Source of the DNA: Nannocystis sp.
GTDB lineage: Bacteria > Myxococcota_A > Polyangia > Nannocystales > Nannocystaceae
NCBI RefSeq assembly: GCF_016714285.1
Contig: NZ_JADJNN010000003.1
Location: 734,511-798,510, forward strand
Reading direction: 5' to 3'
Length of the DNA stretch: 64,000 nucleotides
Part shown: positions 53,407 through 62,481 of the stretch, piece after piece
How the letters are laid out: every line of letters starts with the position of its first letter
Position numbering within the stretch: the first letter of the stretch is position 1
Notes under the pieces: generated by a model
Told to the model about the DNA's origin: nothing
Databases searched by the model: none
Seen by the model: the letters and a program-made list of their open reading frames with translations, nothing else
Made by a program: the position numbers and the translations under genes

Positions 53407-55046
53407 ATGGTCGAGCCCTCTCACAACGACGACGACGCGAGCTTGTGGCCGGCGAGCCTGCGCCTCGAGCACGGCGTGTTCGAGAGCCGCTATCAGGTGC
53501 TGCGCCGGCTGAGCGACGGCGGATGGGCGAGGTGGTGCTGGCCGAGCACCTGAGCCTGGGCAAGCGGGTGGCGATCAAGATCATGCACCCGCAGTACCGC
53601 GGCGACGCGGCGACGGAGGAGCGCTTCATCCTCGAGACGCGGGCGGCCGCGCGGATCCACCACGAGAACGTGGTCGGCATCAGCGACTTCGGGCGCACGG
53701 CGGACGGGCGGATGTTCTTCGTGATGGAGTACCTCGAGGGCGAGGACCTGGCGCAGACGCTGCGACGCGAGGGGCCGCTGCCGTGGAAGCGGGTCGTGCA
53801 CATGACGCGGCACGTGTGTCGGGGCATCGCCGAGGCGCACCGCCGCGGGGTGATCCACCGCGACGTGAAACCGGGCAACTGCATCCGCGTGACCGTCGAC
53901 GGCGACCCCGACTTCATCAAGGTCGTCGACTTCGGGCTGGCCAAGCTGTTCGGCGCGGAGGAGCAGCGGCGGGCGCCGCAGACGGTCGCCGGGGTGCTGC
54001 TCGGCACGCCGGGTTACATGGCGCCGGAGATCGAGGCGGGGCAGCGGCCCGACCCGCGGGTCGACCTCTACAGCACCGGCGTGCTGATGATCCGCCTGCT
54101 CACCGGCAAGCTGCCCGACGAGGGCGGGATCCGTGCGCTCGGCGAGATGCACGAGCTGCCGGCGGCGCTGCTCAGGCTGCTGTACAAGGCGCTGCGCGAG
54201 GACCCCGACGAGCGCTTCCAGAGCGCCGCGGCGATGGAGGAGGCGCTCGACTACGTGATGCAGGCGACGGCGCGGCCGCCCTCGTTGCGCTCGGTCGAGA
54301 AGGCGGCGCGGCCGGTGACGGCGAACGGCGGGCAGTGGCGAACGGGCGCAGCGCGCGGCCGGTGACGGCGAACAAGCTGCAGGCGCCGCAGCCCGCGGCG
54401 CGGCCAGTGACGGCGAACAAGCTGCAGGCGCCGCAGCCCGCGGCGCGGCCGGTGACGGCGAACAAGCTGCAGGCGCCACAACGTGGGAGTTCGGCGCCGC
54501 TGCCGGTTGCGCGGCCGGTGCAGACGCCAGCGGGGCGGCCGGTGACGGGGCGTTCGCATGATGTTGTGCGTGCGGGGGCGGAGGAGCCGCCAGAGCGGCT
54601 GACGCAGGCGATCCACAGCGGGGCGCTGGCGGGGCGGGGTGTGCTGGTGCCGGTGTCAGTGTCAGTGCCGGTGCCCGTGGCCTCGCCGCGGACGCCGGTG
54701 ATGGGCGAGCGTGGGGCGCCGCCGTTGCGGCCTCGCTCGCGCTCGTGGGTCGCGCTGGTCAGCCTGGGCGGTGGGCTGTTGTTCGGGCTCGCTGGCTGTC
54801 TGGATGCACATGTCGCAAGAGACAGCTCCGGTGGCACCGGTGCCCGCGGTGGTGCCCGTGGTGGCGCCGCCGGAGCCCGTGGTCGTTGCGAGCCCGGAGG
54901 CGCCGGAGCCGGAGCCGACGCCGGCTGTGCGCCCGGTCCGGGCAGCCGCGCCGGCGAAGGCGAGCAAGCGCAAGCCGGCCCGTCCTGAGGCGCCGACGGG
55001 GACCGACCTGGAAGAACCCCTTCGTGCGCCGCGGCGAATGAAGTGA
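53407..55046 (+). pseudogene. Ser/Thr protein kinase, transmembrane, with three frameshifts
   Basis: The parts are spread over three frames. The N-terminus from the ATG at 53407 ('VFESRYQVLRRLSDGG') continues, after one missing base near 53520 in the Gly loop, as 'MGEVVLAEHLSLGKRVAIKI' (Lys of the ATP site), 'GVIHRDVKPGN' (catalytic loop), 'VVDFGLAKLFG' and 'GTPGYMAPEIEAG'. A second shift near 54340 leads into 'RPVTANKLQAPQ' repeats and a membrane helix ('SWVALVSLGGGLLFGLAG'). A third near 54795 leads to a Pro/Val-rich tail ending at 55046. Restored, it is a typical PASTA-less bacterial transmembrane kinase. Every kinase motif is intact, which favours sequence errors over decay. Confidence 0.78.
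54356..54490 (+). repeat. 45-bp tandem repeat in the kinase juxtamembrane region
   Basis: Three units (54356-54400, 54401-54445, and a third, 54446-54490, that is conserved only in its first 30 bases or so) encode RPVTANKLQAPQPAA-type segments between the kinase domain and the membrane helix. Confidence 0.8.
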
Positions 55047-55084
55047 GCGGGTCAAGGTGGTTGCTGCGGGCGAGCATCGGGGCG

Positions 55085-55090
55085 TACTGT
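55085..55090 (+). promoter_or_regulatory. Leaderless-type -10 box (TACTGT)
   Basis: TACTGT ends 10 nt before the ATG at 55101 of the EamA gene. Confidence 0.35.
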
Positions 55091-55100
55091 CGCGGCGCGC

Positions 55101-55967
55101 ATGCCCCTGCTGATCGTTGCGACCTTGCTGTGGGCGCTGTCCTTCGGGCTGATCAAGCAGCAGCTCGCGGGCCTCGATCCCAACCTCGTCGCGTGGGCGC
55201 GGCTGGCCCTCGCGCTGCCGCTGTTGCTGCCGTTCCTGCGCTGGCGTGAGCTGTCTTTGTGGCCAGGTCGTCCGTGGCGCCAGGCGCTGTGGCTGGTGCT
55301 GATCGGTGCGGTGCAGTACGGGCTGATGTACACCGGCTACCTGGCGTCGTTCCGCTACGCGGCGGCGCATCAGGTCGCGCTGTTCACGGTGACGACGCCG
55401 CTCTACGTGTGCCTCGTGCACGACGCGTGGGCGCGTCGCTTCGACCCGCGCAACCTGCTCCTCGCGGGGCTGGCGGTGGTCGGGGCGGCGGTGTTGCAGC
55501 CGCGGGTGTGGGACGTCGGGGCGGCGTGGCTGGGCTTCGCGCTCGTGCAGGCGTCGTGCCTGTGCTTCGCCTTCGGTCAGGTCGCGTACCGCCAGATGCG
55601 GCGGCGGGCGCTGGCAGTGCGCGACCACGCGGTGTTCGCGTGGCTGTACCTCGGCGGGCTGCTGGTGTGCACGCTGACAGTGAGCGCGACGGGCGGCTGG
55701 GGTGGTCTTGCGACGCTCGGCGCGGGCCAGGTGTGGACATTGCTTTACCTCGGGGTGGTCGCCTCGGGGCTGGGGTTCTTCCTGTGGAACCGCGGGGCCG
55801 TGACGGTGACGCCGGGCGCCCTCGCGGTGCTCAATAATTTGAAGATCCCGCTGGCGGTCGCGGCGGCGCTGACGATCTTCGGCGAGCAGGCCGATCTGCG
55901 GCGCCTCGCGCTCGGCGGCGGGCTCATGCTGCTGGCCGCGACGCTGGCGACGCGGCGCGGTCCGTAG
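55101..55967 (+). CDS. EamA-family (DMT superfamily) transporter
   Basis: 288 residues with ten predicted membrane helices in two EamA repeats. The first begins 'IVATLLWALSFGLIKQQLAG' and includes 'RYAAAHQVALFTVTTPLYVC'; the second includes 'WTLLYLGVVASGLGFFLWNR' and 'TPGALAVLNNLKIPLAVAAA'. EamA proteins export amino acids or other small metabolites. It is one of few intact genes in the frameshift-rich region. Substrate unknown. Confidence 0.9.
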   Translation: MPLLIVATLLWALSFGLIKQQLAGLDPNLVAWARLALALPLLLPFLRWRELSLWPGRPWRQALWLVLIGAVQYGLMYTGYLASFRYAAAHQVALFTVTTPLYVCLVHDAWARRFDPRNLLLAGLAVVGAAVLQPRVWDVGAAWLGFALVQASCLCFAFGQVAYRQMRRRALAVRDHAVFAWLYLGGLLVCTLTVSATGGWGGLATLGAGQVWTLLYLGVVASGLGFFLWNRGAVTVTPGALAVLNNLKIPLAVAAALTIFGEQADLRRLALGGGLMLLAATLATRRGP

Positions 55968-56010
55968 CGGCGCATGGATCGCGGCCTGTAGCGGCGGCCC
56001 GTATCAGCGG

Positions 56011-56062
56011 CGCATGCGGGCGGCGCATGCGGGCGGCGCATGCGGGCGGCGCATGCGGGCGG
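56011..56062. repeat. 13-bp tandem repeat, four perfect units
   Basis: Units of CGCATGCGGGCGG lie at 56011-56023, 56024-56036, 56037-56049 and 56050-56062, in the gap between the EamA gene and the next lipoprotein (55968-56158). Related partial units precede them. Each unit holds a GCATGC palindrome. Confidence 0.9.
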
Positions 56063-56146
56063 CCCGTCACAGCGGACGTGTCAGCGGTTCGAAGGGACAG
56101 GTCGCAAAGGCCAGGTGCGGCGCTTGCGGCTCGGCAGGCGGGCGGG

Positions 56147-56152
56147 TACCGT
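56147..56152 (+). promoter_or_regulatory. Leaderless-type -10 box (TACCGT)
   Basis: TACCGT ends 6 nt before the ATG at 56159. Confidence 0.4.
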
Positions 56153-56158
56153 GCGCCG

Positions 56159-57200
56159 ATGGTGCGTCCTCTCGGCCTGGTCCTGTCCGTGCTCCTCGCG
56201 CAAGCCTGCGGCGGAGAGCCGGGGGATACTACCGCGGCGGAGAGCACGGGCGCGGCGAGCACGGGCGCGGCGAGCAGCGGGAGCGGGACCGGCAGCGCGG
56301 GCGCCACGACGGAGCTGCCGACCACCGGCGCGGAGGGCAGCACGAGCGGCGCTGCTGCGACGAGCGACGGGAGTGAGGCGAGCAGCGGCGAGGCGAGCAC
56401 TGGCGCCGCGACGCCGCGGCGATTCCTCGCGGTCGACAACGGCAAGAACCAGCTGCTGCTGGTCGACCCGGGCGGCGGCGGCTGGAGCGTGCCGATCCCC
56501 GGCGGTGCGCGGGACCTGCAGCTGGTCGACGACGATCAGGTGCTGCTGAGCCACGGCGCCGGGGCCCTCGAGCTCGCGCTGGCCGACGGCAGCGAGGGCT
56601 GGTCGGTCTGGTGGATTCTCCGGGGTGCAGACGGCGCGTCGCCTGCCGGGTGGCAACACCTTGCTCGGCATGCAGGGCAACGGCGAGGTGAAGTTCACGG
56701 AGGTCGACCCGGGCGGCGCGCTCGTGCAGACGCTGACCGTGCCCGGCATGCTCGAGCTGCGCCTGGTTCGCGTGCTGGACGACGGCCACCTGCTGTTCAC
56801 GGCGATCTTGCCGAACCGGGTGGTCGAGGTGGACATGACCGGCGCGGTGGTGTGGGAGGCGCCGCTGCCCGACAAGGGCTACACGGCCGAGCGCCTGCCC
56901 GGCGGCGACACGCTGGCGACGGCGGGCGAGCCGCTGTCTGGTGGTCCGCCTGTCGCCCGCCGGTGACGTCGTCGAGCAGCTCGGCGGCGAGGCGATGTTT
57001 CCGCGGGTCGGCCTCGACTGGTTCTCCGGCTTCGATCTGCTCGCGGACGGCAACATCGTCGTCGCCAACTGGCTCGGACACGACGCGTGGGGACCGGGCC
57101 GCACCTCGTCGAGCTGACGCCGGACAACCAGCTGGTGTGGCAATGGGAGGACTTCGAGGCCGCGATGCAGATCACCAATGTCCTCGTGCTCGACGAGTGA
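56159..57200 (+). pseudogene. Ser/Thr-linker lipoprotein with predicted beta-propeller, three frameshifts
   Basis: The signal 'RPLGLVLSVLLAQACGGE' (lipobox AQAC) and a Ser/Gly/Thr linker start in one frame and lead to 'RRFLAVDNGKNQLLLVDPGG'. After a shift near 56605 the chain continues with 'TARRLPGGNTLLGMQGNGEV' and 'VEVDMTGAVVWEAPLPDKGY', after another near 56940 with 'DWFSGFDLLADGNIVVANWL', and after a third near 57090 with 'LVELTPDNQLVWQWEDFE' to the stop at 57198. The blades suit an arylsulfotransferase- or PQQ-like propeller. The restored length is about 345 residues. Whether it is decayed or mis-sequenced cannot be told from the sequence alone. Confidence 0.7.
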
Positions 57201-57283
57201 GCTCGCGCCTCCGCGACCCGGGCGGACGATCGGCGGGGCGTTCGCGCCAAAGCGCGCCGATCGATCAACCTGGCAACGGGCCG

Positions 57284-57312
57284 TTGACAGCGCGCCAGGC
57301 CCGGCCAATACT
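57284..57312 (+). promoter_or_regulatory. Canonical sigma-70-type promoter
   Basis: A perfect -35 TTGACA (57284-57289), a 17-nt spacer and a -10 AATACT (57307-57312, 4 of 6 matches) lie about 75 nt upstream of the Spy/CpxP-like gene, whose ATG at 57389 has GAGGAG upstream. This contrasts with the leaderless starts elsewhere. Confidence 0.6.
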
Positions 57313-57388
57313 CGGAGGCGGCGCGAGGCATGGGGCCCGCGTCGATTACCCGTCGGGTGCGATCAGCCCTGACGAGGAGAACATCGTG

Positions 57389-57942
57389 ATGCATCCATTC
57401 TATGCGGCGTGGCAACGGGCCACGCATCGGTTTGCTGGACACCTCATTCCCATTGCCACACCTCGTCTGGCGACGAGCGCAACCACGGCCGGCGTTGGTT
57501 CGGCGGGCGCTGCGGGTCCGATGGCGGCGGCGGCGGCCAGGACCACGGCAACGGCCATTCATTCGGCGGCGGCGGCGGCGACCTGACGGCGACGGCGGCG
57601 GCTCCTTCGGCGTGCGCCGGCCGCTGCGCTTCCTCGCCTACAAGCCTCGAGCTCGACGAGCGCCAGGTGGCCGATCTCGCGGTCGTGCTCGACACGGTGA
57701 AGACCGAGCGGGCCCAGGCCGAGGTCGACCAGCGGCGCACCACCGCGGCCTACGCCGACCTGTTCGCGGGCGAGAGCTTCGACGAGGCGGCCGCCAGCAA
57801 GGTCTCGGGCGAGCGCGTGCACTCGGCCGGGCGCCTGCAAACCGCCGTGCAGGCGGCGCTGGCGAAGATCCACGCACTCTTGACGGGAGAGCAGCGCAAG
57901 CGCCTGACCTACCTGCTGCGCACCGGCGCGCTGCGGCTGTGA
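57389..57942 (+). pseudogene. Spy/CpxP-like (LTXXQ) heavy-metal-sensor-type protein, frameshifted
   Basis: From the ATG at 57389 the N-terminus reads 'MHPFYAAWQRATHRF' in one frame. A His/Gly-rich part ('GGGGGQDHGNGHSFGGGGGD') is in a second, 'GSFGVRRPLRFLAYK' in a third, and the helical C-terminus ('LELDERQVADLAVVLDTVKT' through 'TGEQRKRLTYLLRTGALRL') is back in the second. The C-terminal LTGEQR/RL motif is typical of LTXXQ/Spy-CpxP-like proteins, which bind metals or misfolded proteins. Three shifts in 555 bases suggest sequence error. It has the best sigma-70 promoter of the window upstream. Confidence 0.6.
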
Positions 57943-58111
57943 GGCGTGATGGCCCGGCGCCGCGGCGGCGCCGGGCTGATTCGGGATCACGAGCGGGATG
58001 GGAACGGCGCCTGTGATTCCGTGCGGTGGCCGCGACTCCGGTTGTGGCCGCTGTGAGGTATTGGTTCGCGAGTAACCTGGCAGCGCGCTTGAGCGCTCGC
58101 GGCCGAGCCTG

Positions 58112-58117
58112 TACCCT
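58112..58117 (+). promoter_or_regulatory. Leaderless-type -10 box (TACCCT)
   Basis: TACCCT ends 7 nt before the ATG at 58125 of the second AAA gene. Confidence 0.4.
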
Positions 58118-58124
58118 GCCGGGC

Positions 58125-59175
58125 ATGGTCGACGAACCCCAGGCACCCGAGGCGATGGCGCCGAGCCTGAAAATCACCGGGCTGCATGTCGCCGGCTACC
58201 GGTCGATCCAGAAGCTCGATTGGCCCGAAGATGGGCTGGGATGGGATGGCAAGATCCCGGACGTCGTGCTCGTCGGGGGCGAACGGGAGCGGGAAGACGA
58301 CGCTGCTCGAGGGGTTGTTCGGGGTGTTCGCGGGGCTGGAGTATCCCCGCCTGAACGAGCGCGCCATGTTCCCCGGGGCGCGGGAGCTCTGTCTCCATCT
58401 GAGCGTACGCAGCAAAGAACTGGGGGGGCATCGTTCGCTTCGCCTCGTGATCGGGGATGAGAAATTCCAGCACGCGCACGCGCTTCCTGGCTGCTACGCG
58501 CTCGGCAGGCGGGGTCCAGAGGCTCGTGCCCCCGATGGTTGGCTGGAATTCTTGGAGGCCGCGAAGAATCCAGTGCTGATTGCGCGGGGGGCGATGCCGC
58601 GCGTCATTTATTTCCCAACGGATCGGCAGCTCGTATTTCCGACATCGAACAAAAGGAGTCTGGAGCGACCTGCGGATCCGAATCAGATGGCATGGCGCTT
58701 CGTGCCGGCCAGCACCTATGAGGAGTCCCTGATCAACTTTCTGACGTGGGAGCGGTTTGAAGACCTGAGCGCGAAGGAGGAAGGTACAACCGAGCACGCG
58801 ACACATTTTGCGGCCTACGCCGATGCGTTCCACCGCTTTGTCGGAGGGGGCAAGCAGCTTATTTGGCAGCGTGGCAATCTCATGGTCCGCACCGCGGATG
58901 GCACCATGCATGGCATGCCGGAGCTCAGCAGCGGTGAAAAACAGGTGTTGCTATTTGCAGCCGATTTGCATCGACGCTGGAGTCCGGGGGCTTTGGTGCT
59001 CATCGATGAGCCCGAGCTGCATCTTCACGATGCCTGGCAATCGACCTTGTTCCGCTTCATCTGTGACCTCCAGCGCGAGCGTGGCGGCCAGGTGATACTC
59101 GCCACGCAGAGCAGCCACTTTTTCGGACTTGGCGAGGTCGGCTCGAAGATCGTGCTGCGCAAGGGCTGGCCATGA
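58125..59175 (+). pseudogene. AAA/ABC-type ATPase of a second ATPase-TOPRIM pair, one frameshift at Walker A
   Basis: The N-terminus ('LKITGLHVAGYRSIQKLDWP', 'IPDVVLVGG') and the rest ('GANGSGKTTLLEGLFGVFA', 'LSSGEKQVLLFAADLH', Walker B 'ALVLIDEPELHLHDAWQ', 'VILATQSSHFFG') are in different frames. Five Gs at 58275-58279, where four would read 'VLVGANGSGKTT', account for the shift. The restored protein is about 349 residues and of the same ATPase group as the one at 18419. The 58570-58970 part is more AT-rich than the surroundings, as in the first pair. It overlaps the next gene by 4 nt (ATGA). Either the system is inactivated or a G run was miscounted. Confidence 0.78.
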
Positions 59176-60005
59176 GCAGTAAGGCAGTCCTGGACCGGAT
59201 CGTCGACGATTTTCAGAGCGCTGCGCCTGGGCGTGGTGTGATTGTCTATCTGGAGGGCAAGACCGATCCGCCGGTCCTATTGGCACTTTTGGGGGCGATC
59301 GATGCAGATGAGACCGCGAATGGAGTGCTCCATGATGGTGTGTTGATCCGTTCACTGGGAGGGTCTGAGGAAGTCGAACAGCGTATCGAAGTCGCTCGGA
59401 AGGCAGGTGTCGTCGGCGTCTTCGGCGTGCTGGACGGCGACGGCCGGGGACTGAACGAGGTAGCCATGCAGTTCGACGCACCATATCCTGGGCCACAGTT
59501 TCGTTGGAAGGGTTACTGCATCGAGAACTTGCTCGCACGAGCGGGCTGGCCACCAGCATGGGGAGTCGAGCCAGACTGGCGCGCTGAAATGGCTAGCTAC
59601 GCCCCGTACGTCGCTCTTAACCGCCTGGGATCGGAGTTGCGCGGGCGCATGAAGCGGTTGGACCTCGACGGCTACCTGAGGCCAGACCGGTCCCGGCCGC
59701 TCCGTCAGCCGGAGGAGTTCACTGAGATGTTTCGCGATGGGAAGCACGAACTCGCCAATCTGGATGTCGACGCGATGTTCTCCAAAGAGTATGCGGCAGT
59801 CGGGCACACGATTGAGCAGAGCTTGGACGGAGCCCATACGTTGATTGATGGCAAATGGCTGATAAACGACCTCGCGCCTCGGCGCACGGGATTTAGCCAA
59901 GAGCGATGTCGTGAGGACTGGACCGTGCATGTGCGCGCGGCTGGGGGCGATCCCGAGATCTGCGCGTGGTGGCGGCGGGCTGTGGCGCCCTATCGGACGG
60001 GCTGA
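59172..60005 (+). CDS. TOPRIM/DUF4435-like partner of the second AAA ATPase
   Basis: 277 residues. 'GVIVYLEGKTDPPVLLALLG' near residue 22 supplies the TOPRIM-type Glu, 'GVVGVFGVLDGDGRGLNEVA' the D-x-D pair, and 'FRWKGYCIENLLARA' matches the 'YxIEN(Y/L)L' feature of DUF4435 proteins. Similarity to the protein at 19459 is in layout and motifs rather than overall sequence. By analogy with AriB or OLD-family nucleases it would be a nuclease controlled by the ATPase. The frame is intact although the ATPase gene is shifted. Codon use is less extreme in GC than the neighbours, consistent with horizontal transfer. Confidence 0.78.
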   Translation: MSSKAVLDRIVDDFQSAAPGRGVIVYLEGKTDPPVLLALLGAIDADETANGVLHDGVLIRSLGGSEEVEQRIEVARKAGVVGVFGVLDGDGRGLNEVAMQFDAPYPGPQFRWKGYCIENLLARAGWPPAWGVEPDWRAEMASYAPYVALNRLGSELRGRMKRLDLDGYLRPDRSRPLRQPEEFTEMFRDGKHELANLDVDAMFSKEYAAVGHTIEQSLDGAHTLIDGKWLINDLAPRRTGFSQERCREDWTVHVRAAGGDPEICAWWRRAVAPYRTG

Positions 60006-60013
60006 TTCGCTGT

Positions 60014-60019
60014 TATCCT
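60014..60019 (+). promoter_or_regulatory. Leaderless-type -10 box (TATCCT)
   Basis: TATCCT ends 6 nt before the ATG at 60026. Confidence 0.45.
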
Positions 60020-60025
60020 GCCGGC

Positions 60026-61323
60026 ATGGCAGGCGGTGCTTCGACGTCAGAGACCTTCCACGCGGTGGTGCAGGAGGTCGCGCGCATGCGGCCGGAGGGG
60101 CCGGCGGCGCGGCAGCTGGAGCAGCTCGGCTTGCAGGTCCTGCACGTGACCTGGGAGGACTCGGCGCGCTACAAGGATTCGGCGGTCGGGCCCAATATCA
60201 GCGATATGACGATCCAGGTGCAGAGCTTGCACCGCGGGCGGCCGTATCTCACGTGTATGCCGGTGATCCGGTTCCCGAACTTCGGCGACCGCAGCTGCGA
60301 CCTGCCGATCGAGTCGATCTTGCTGCGCGTCGGCAACGAGCGCGGCGAGGCGCTGCAGACGGTCGACCTGCGGACATATCTCGGCGATCTGCGGCGCTTC
60401 TTGACGCGCGGGGATTCGTGGGCGGGGCCGCGGCGATCGCTGCTGGCGCCGCGCGACAGCCACGTGCTGGTCTCCGCGCAGGCGTGCTTCTTGCCGGTGC
60501 CGCGGGCGGGGATCGCTACATTCACGCCGGTGATCTTCAATTATCAGTCGCGGGTCGGTCAGCCGGCGGTGCTGGCGATCGTCGTGACGCGCGAGGGGAC
60601 CAGCGCGACGGTGATCGACAATCAGCGCGACGCCTACGACGCGGGCGCGAGCTATGGGCAGCGCCTGCTGTTCAACCAGGCGGGCGAGCGAGCGCCGTTC
60701 ACGGGCCAGCGCGCGAGCGACGTGCTGACCCCGGGGACAGGCGGCGGGGCTGGGCCCGGCGAGCGAGCGGCGGCCCTGGCCGCGAGCGCGGTGCTGCTGA
60801 TCCAGGTGCCGCTGAAGTATGTAGCGGAGGATATGGACCTGGATTGTGACATGAGCATGATGGAGTACGAGCGCGGCTTCTCGGACATCGAGGCGGCGGT
60901 GATCGGGCACGGGGCGGTGGAGGGGCCCTTCACGGAGATCGACGGCCTGGCGATCGAACGCGACGAGCGCTTCCCGATCCGCGTGACGGTGCAGATCTAC
61001 AAGGCGACCAGCGAGGGCGAGCCCGACGAGGACGCGATCGTGGAGATCGGGGCACAGATCGAAAGGATCTACGCGGACGCGAAGATGGTGGGTTCGCTGG
61101 TCGACGCCGGCGAGACCGGACGCGCGACGGAGTGGGACGACGGCGGCGCGGGCAAGCAGGAGCCGCCGGGGTGGTGGGGCGCGTTCTGGCGCCGCCATGC
61201 GGCGGAGTCACCGGGCTGCCGCTGGCAGAATGTTATGAAAGCTGGTTTCGTCGCCAGCGCCCGTTCCCGGGCTCGCCGGAGGCGCTGCTGCGGGGGATTG
61301 AGGATATGTTCCCGCGCGGGTGA
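60026..61323 (+). pseudogene. Protein of unknown function, one frameshift near the 3' end
   Basis: About 432 residues when restored. From the ATG at 60026 the frame is intact to 'PPGWWGAFWRRHAA' near 61200; the following frame reads 'GVTGLPLAECYESWFRRQRP' and 'GSPEALLRGIEDMFPRG' to a stop at 61321, which looks like the true C-terminus. The N-terminal half is beta-rich ('SDMTIQVQSLHRGRPYLTCM', 'SHVLVSAQACFLPVPRAGIA', 'VTREGTSATVIDNQRDAYDA'). No signal peptide, membrane segment or known motif is evident. It follows the second ATPase-TOPRIM pair by 20 nt, so it could be a third component, although its own leaderless box argues for separate transcription. Confidence 0.65.
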
Positions 61324-61433
61324 GCGGCGGCCGGGCGTGGGCCCCGAGCTCCATTCCGGCAACTTGGGCGTGGCTTCTGGGGCCCGGTTTGTGGTATGGT
61401 GGAAATCGCGCGGCTGGCTGGCCGCATATCGCC

Positions 61434-62390
61434 ATGCCTATCTATCCACGCAGTATTCCCTTGGCTGCACTCCTTCAACTCGCGGCTTGCGGGCCTCCGT
61501 CCGTGCCCGCGGGTGAGAGCAGCGGGGACGGCAGCACCGTGGCGGCCGGCAGTGAGGTCACGGACACGTCCACGGCCGCGCCCACCACGGGCGGCTCCAC
61601 CACCGCGTCGGTGGGGACCGAGGTATCGACCTCCAGTACAGAGACCACGTACGCGACGGGCTTCATCGTCACGCCGGACGGCGGCGGCATGGGGTGCTTC
61701 GCGGGCGCCCTGCCGGACGGCGAGAAGGTGCGCCTCACCGAATGCGATGTCTTCGAGCAAAACTGTAGCGCAGGCGAAAAGTGTGTCCCCTGGGGGTGCA
61801 AGGGGAGCACCTGGCACGGTACAATATGCGTCAAGGTGACGGGCGACGGGGTGGCGGGCGACCCGTGCACGGTCGAGGGCGACAAGGTCAGCGGCGTCGA
61901 CGACTGCGCGTTCGGTCACATTTGCTGGGAGGTCGATGACCAGCTGCACGGGACCTGCATCGCCCAGTGCACCGGGACGCCGTCGGAGCCGCAGTGCGCC
62001 GAGGGCAGCAGCTGTGTGATCGTCAACGAAGGCGTGGTAGTCGTGTGTCTGCGGGACTGCGACCCCCTGCTGCAGGACTGCCTGAATGGCGATCTGTGTC
62101 TCTCTAGCCCCGAGGGATTTATTTGCGCGCCGGATGCCAGCGGCGTCGAGGGGCAGGTCAACGACCCCTGCGAGTTCACCAACAGCTGCGACCCTGGCCT
62201 CGTCTGTCGTGACACCGCCACGGCGTCGAGCGCGTGACAGCAGGGGCCGACCGGCTGCTGTACGCCCTACTGCAAGTTCCCGGGCGCCCCCTGTCCGAAC
62301 CCCGACCAGGCGTGCGTGCAATGGTTCGACCCGATGATGCCGATCCCTCCCGGCGACGAGGATATCGGCGTGTGTGCGATCCCCCCGTGA
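61434..62390 (+). pseudogene. Cys-rich Thr-linker lipoprotein, distant fourth paralogue, with in-frame TGA
   Basis: Starts at the ATG at 61434 with the signal 'RSIPLAALLQLAACGPPSVP' (lipobox LAAC), then a Ser/Thr linker and the same Cys framework as the array at 0.9-3.7 kb ('AGEKCVPWGCKGSTW', 'CDPLLQDCLNGDLCLSSPEG', 'CEFTNSCDPGLVCRDTATAS'). At 62235-62237 the frame has TGA where copy A has TGC (Cys), and then continues with full similarity ('GCCTPYCKFPGAPCPNPDQ', 'CVQWFDPMMPIPPGDEDIG') to the family's usual end 'CAIPP' at 62388. A nonsense mutation, sequence error or UGA recoding are all possible. Restored length 318 residues. Confidence 0.8.
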
Positions 62391-62468
62391 TCCGCGCTGG
62401 AGCGGAAACAGGCCCGGCTCGATCGGCGCCCACACCGGTGCGATCCGCAATTGTTTGCCTTGCGAGGG

Positions 62469-62474
62469 TATCCT
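62469..62474 (+). promoter_or_regulatory. Leaderless-type -10 box (TATCCT)
   Basis: TATCCT ends 7 nt before the GTG at 62482. Confidence 0.45.
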
Positions 62475-62481
62475 GCTGCGC

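Noticed and set aside
62238..62260. Hairpin CAGCAG/CTGCTG just after the in-frame TGA as a bacterial SECIS element
   Set aside because: Largely encoded at the same place in copy A, which has an ordinary Cys codon, and lacking the usual GGUC-type loop.
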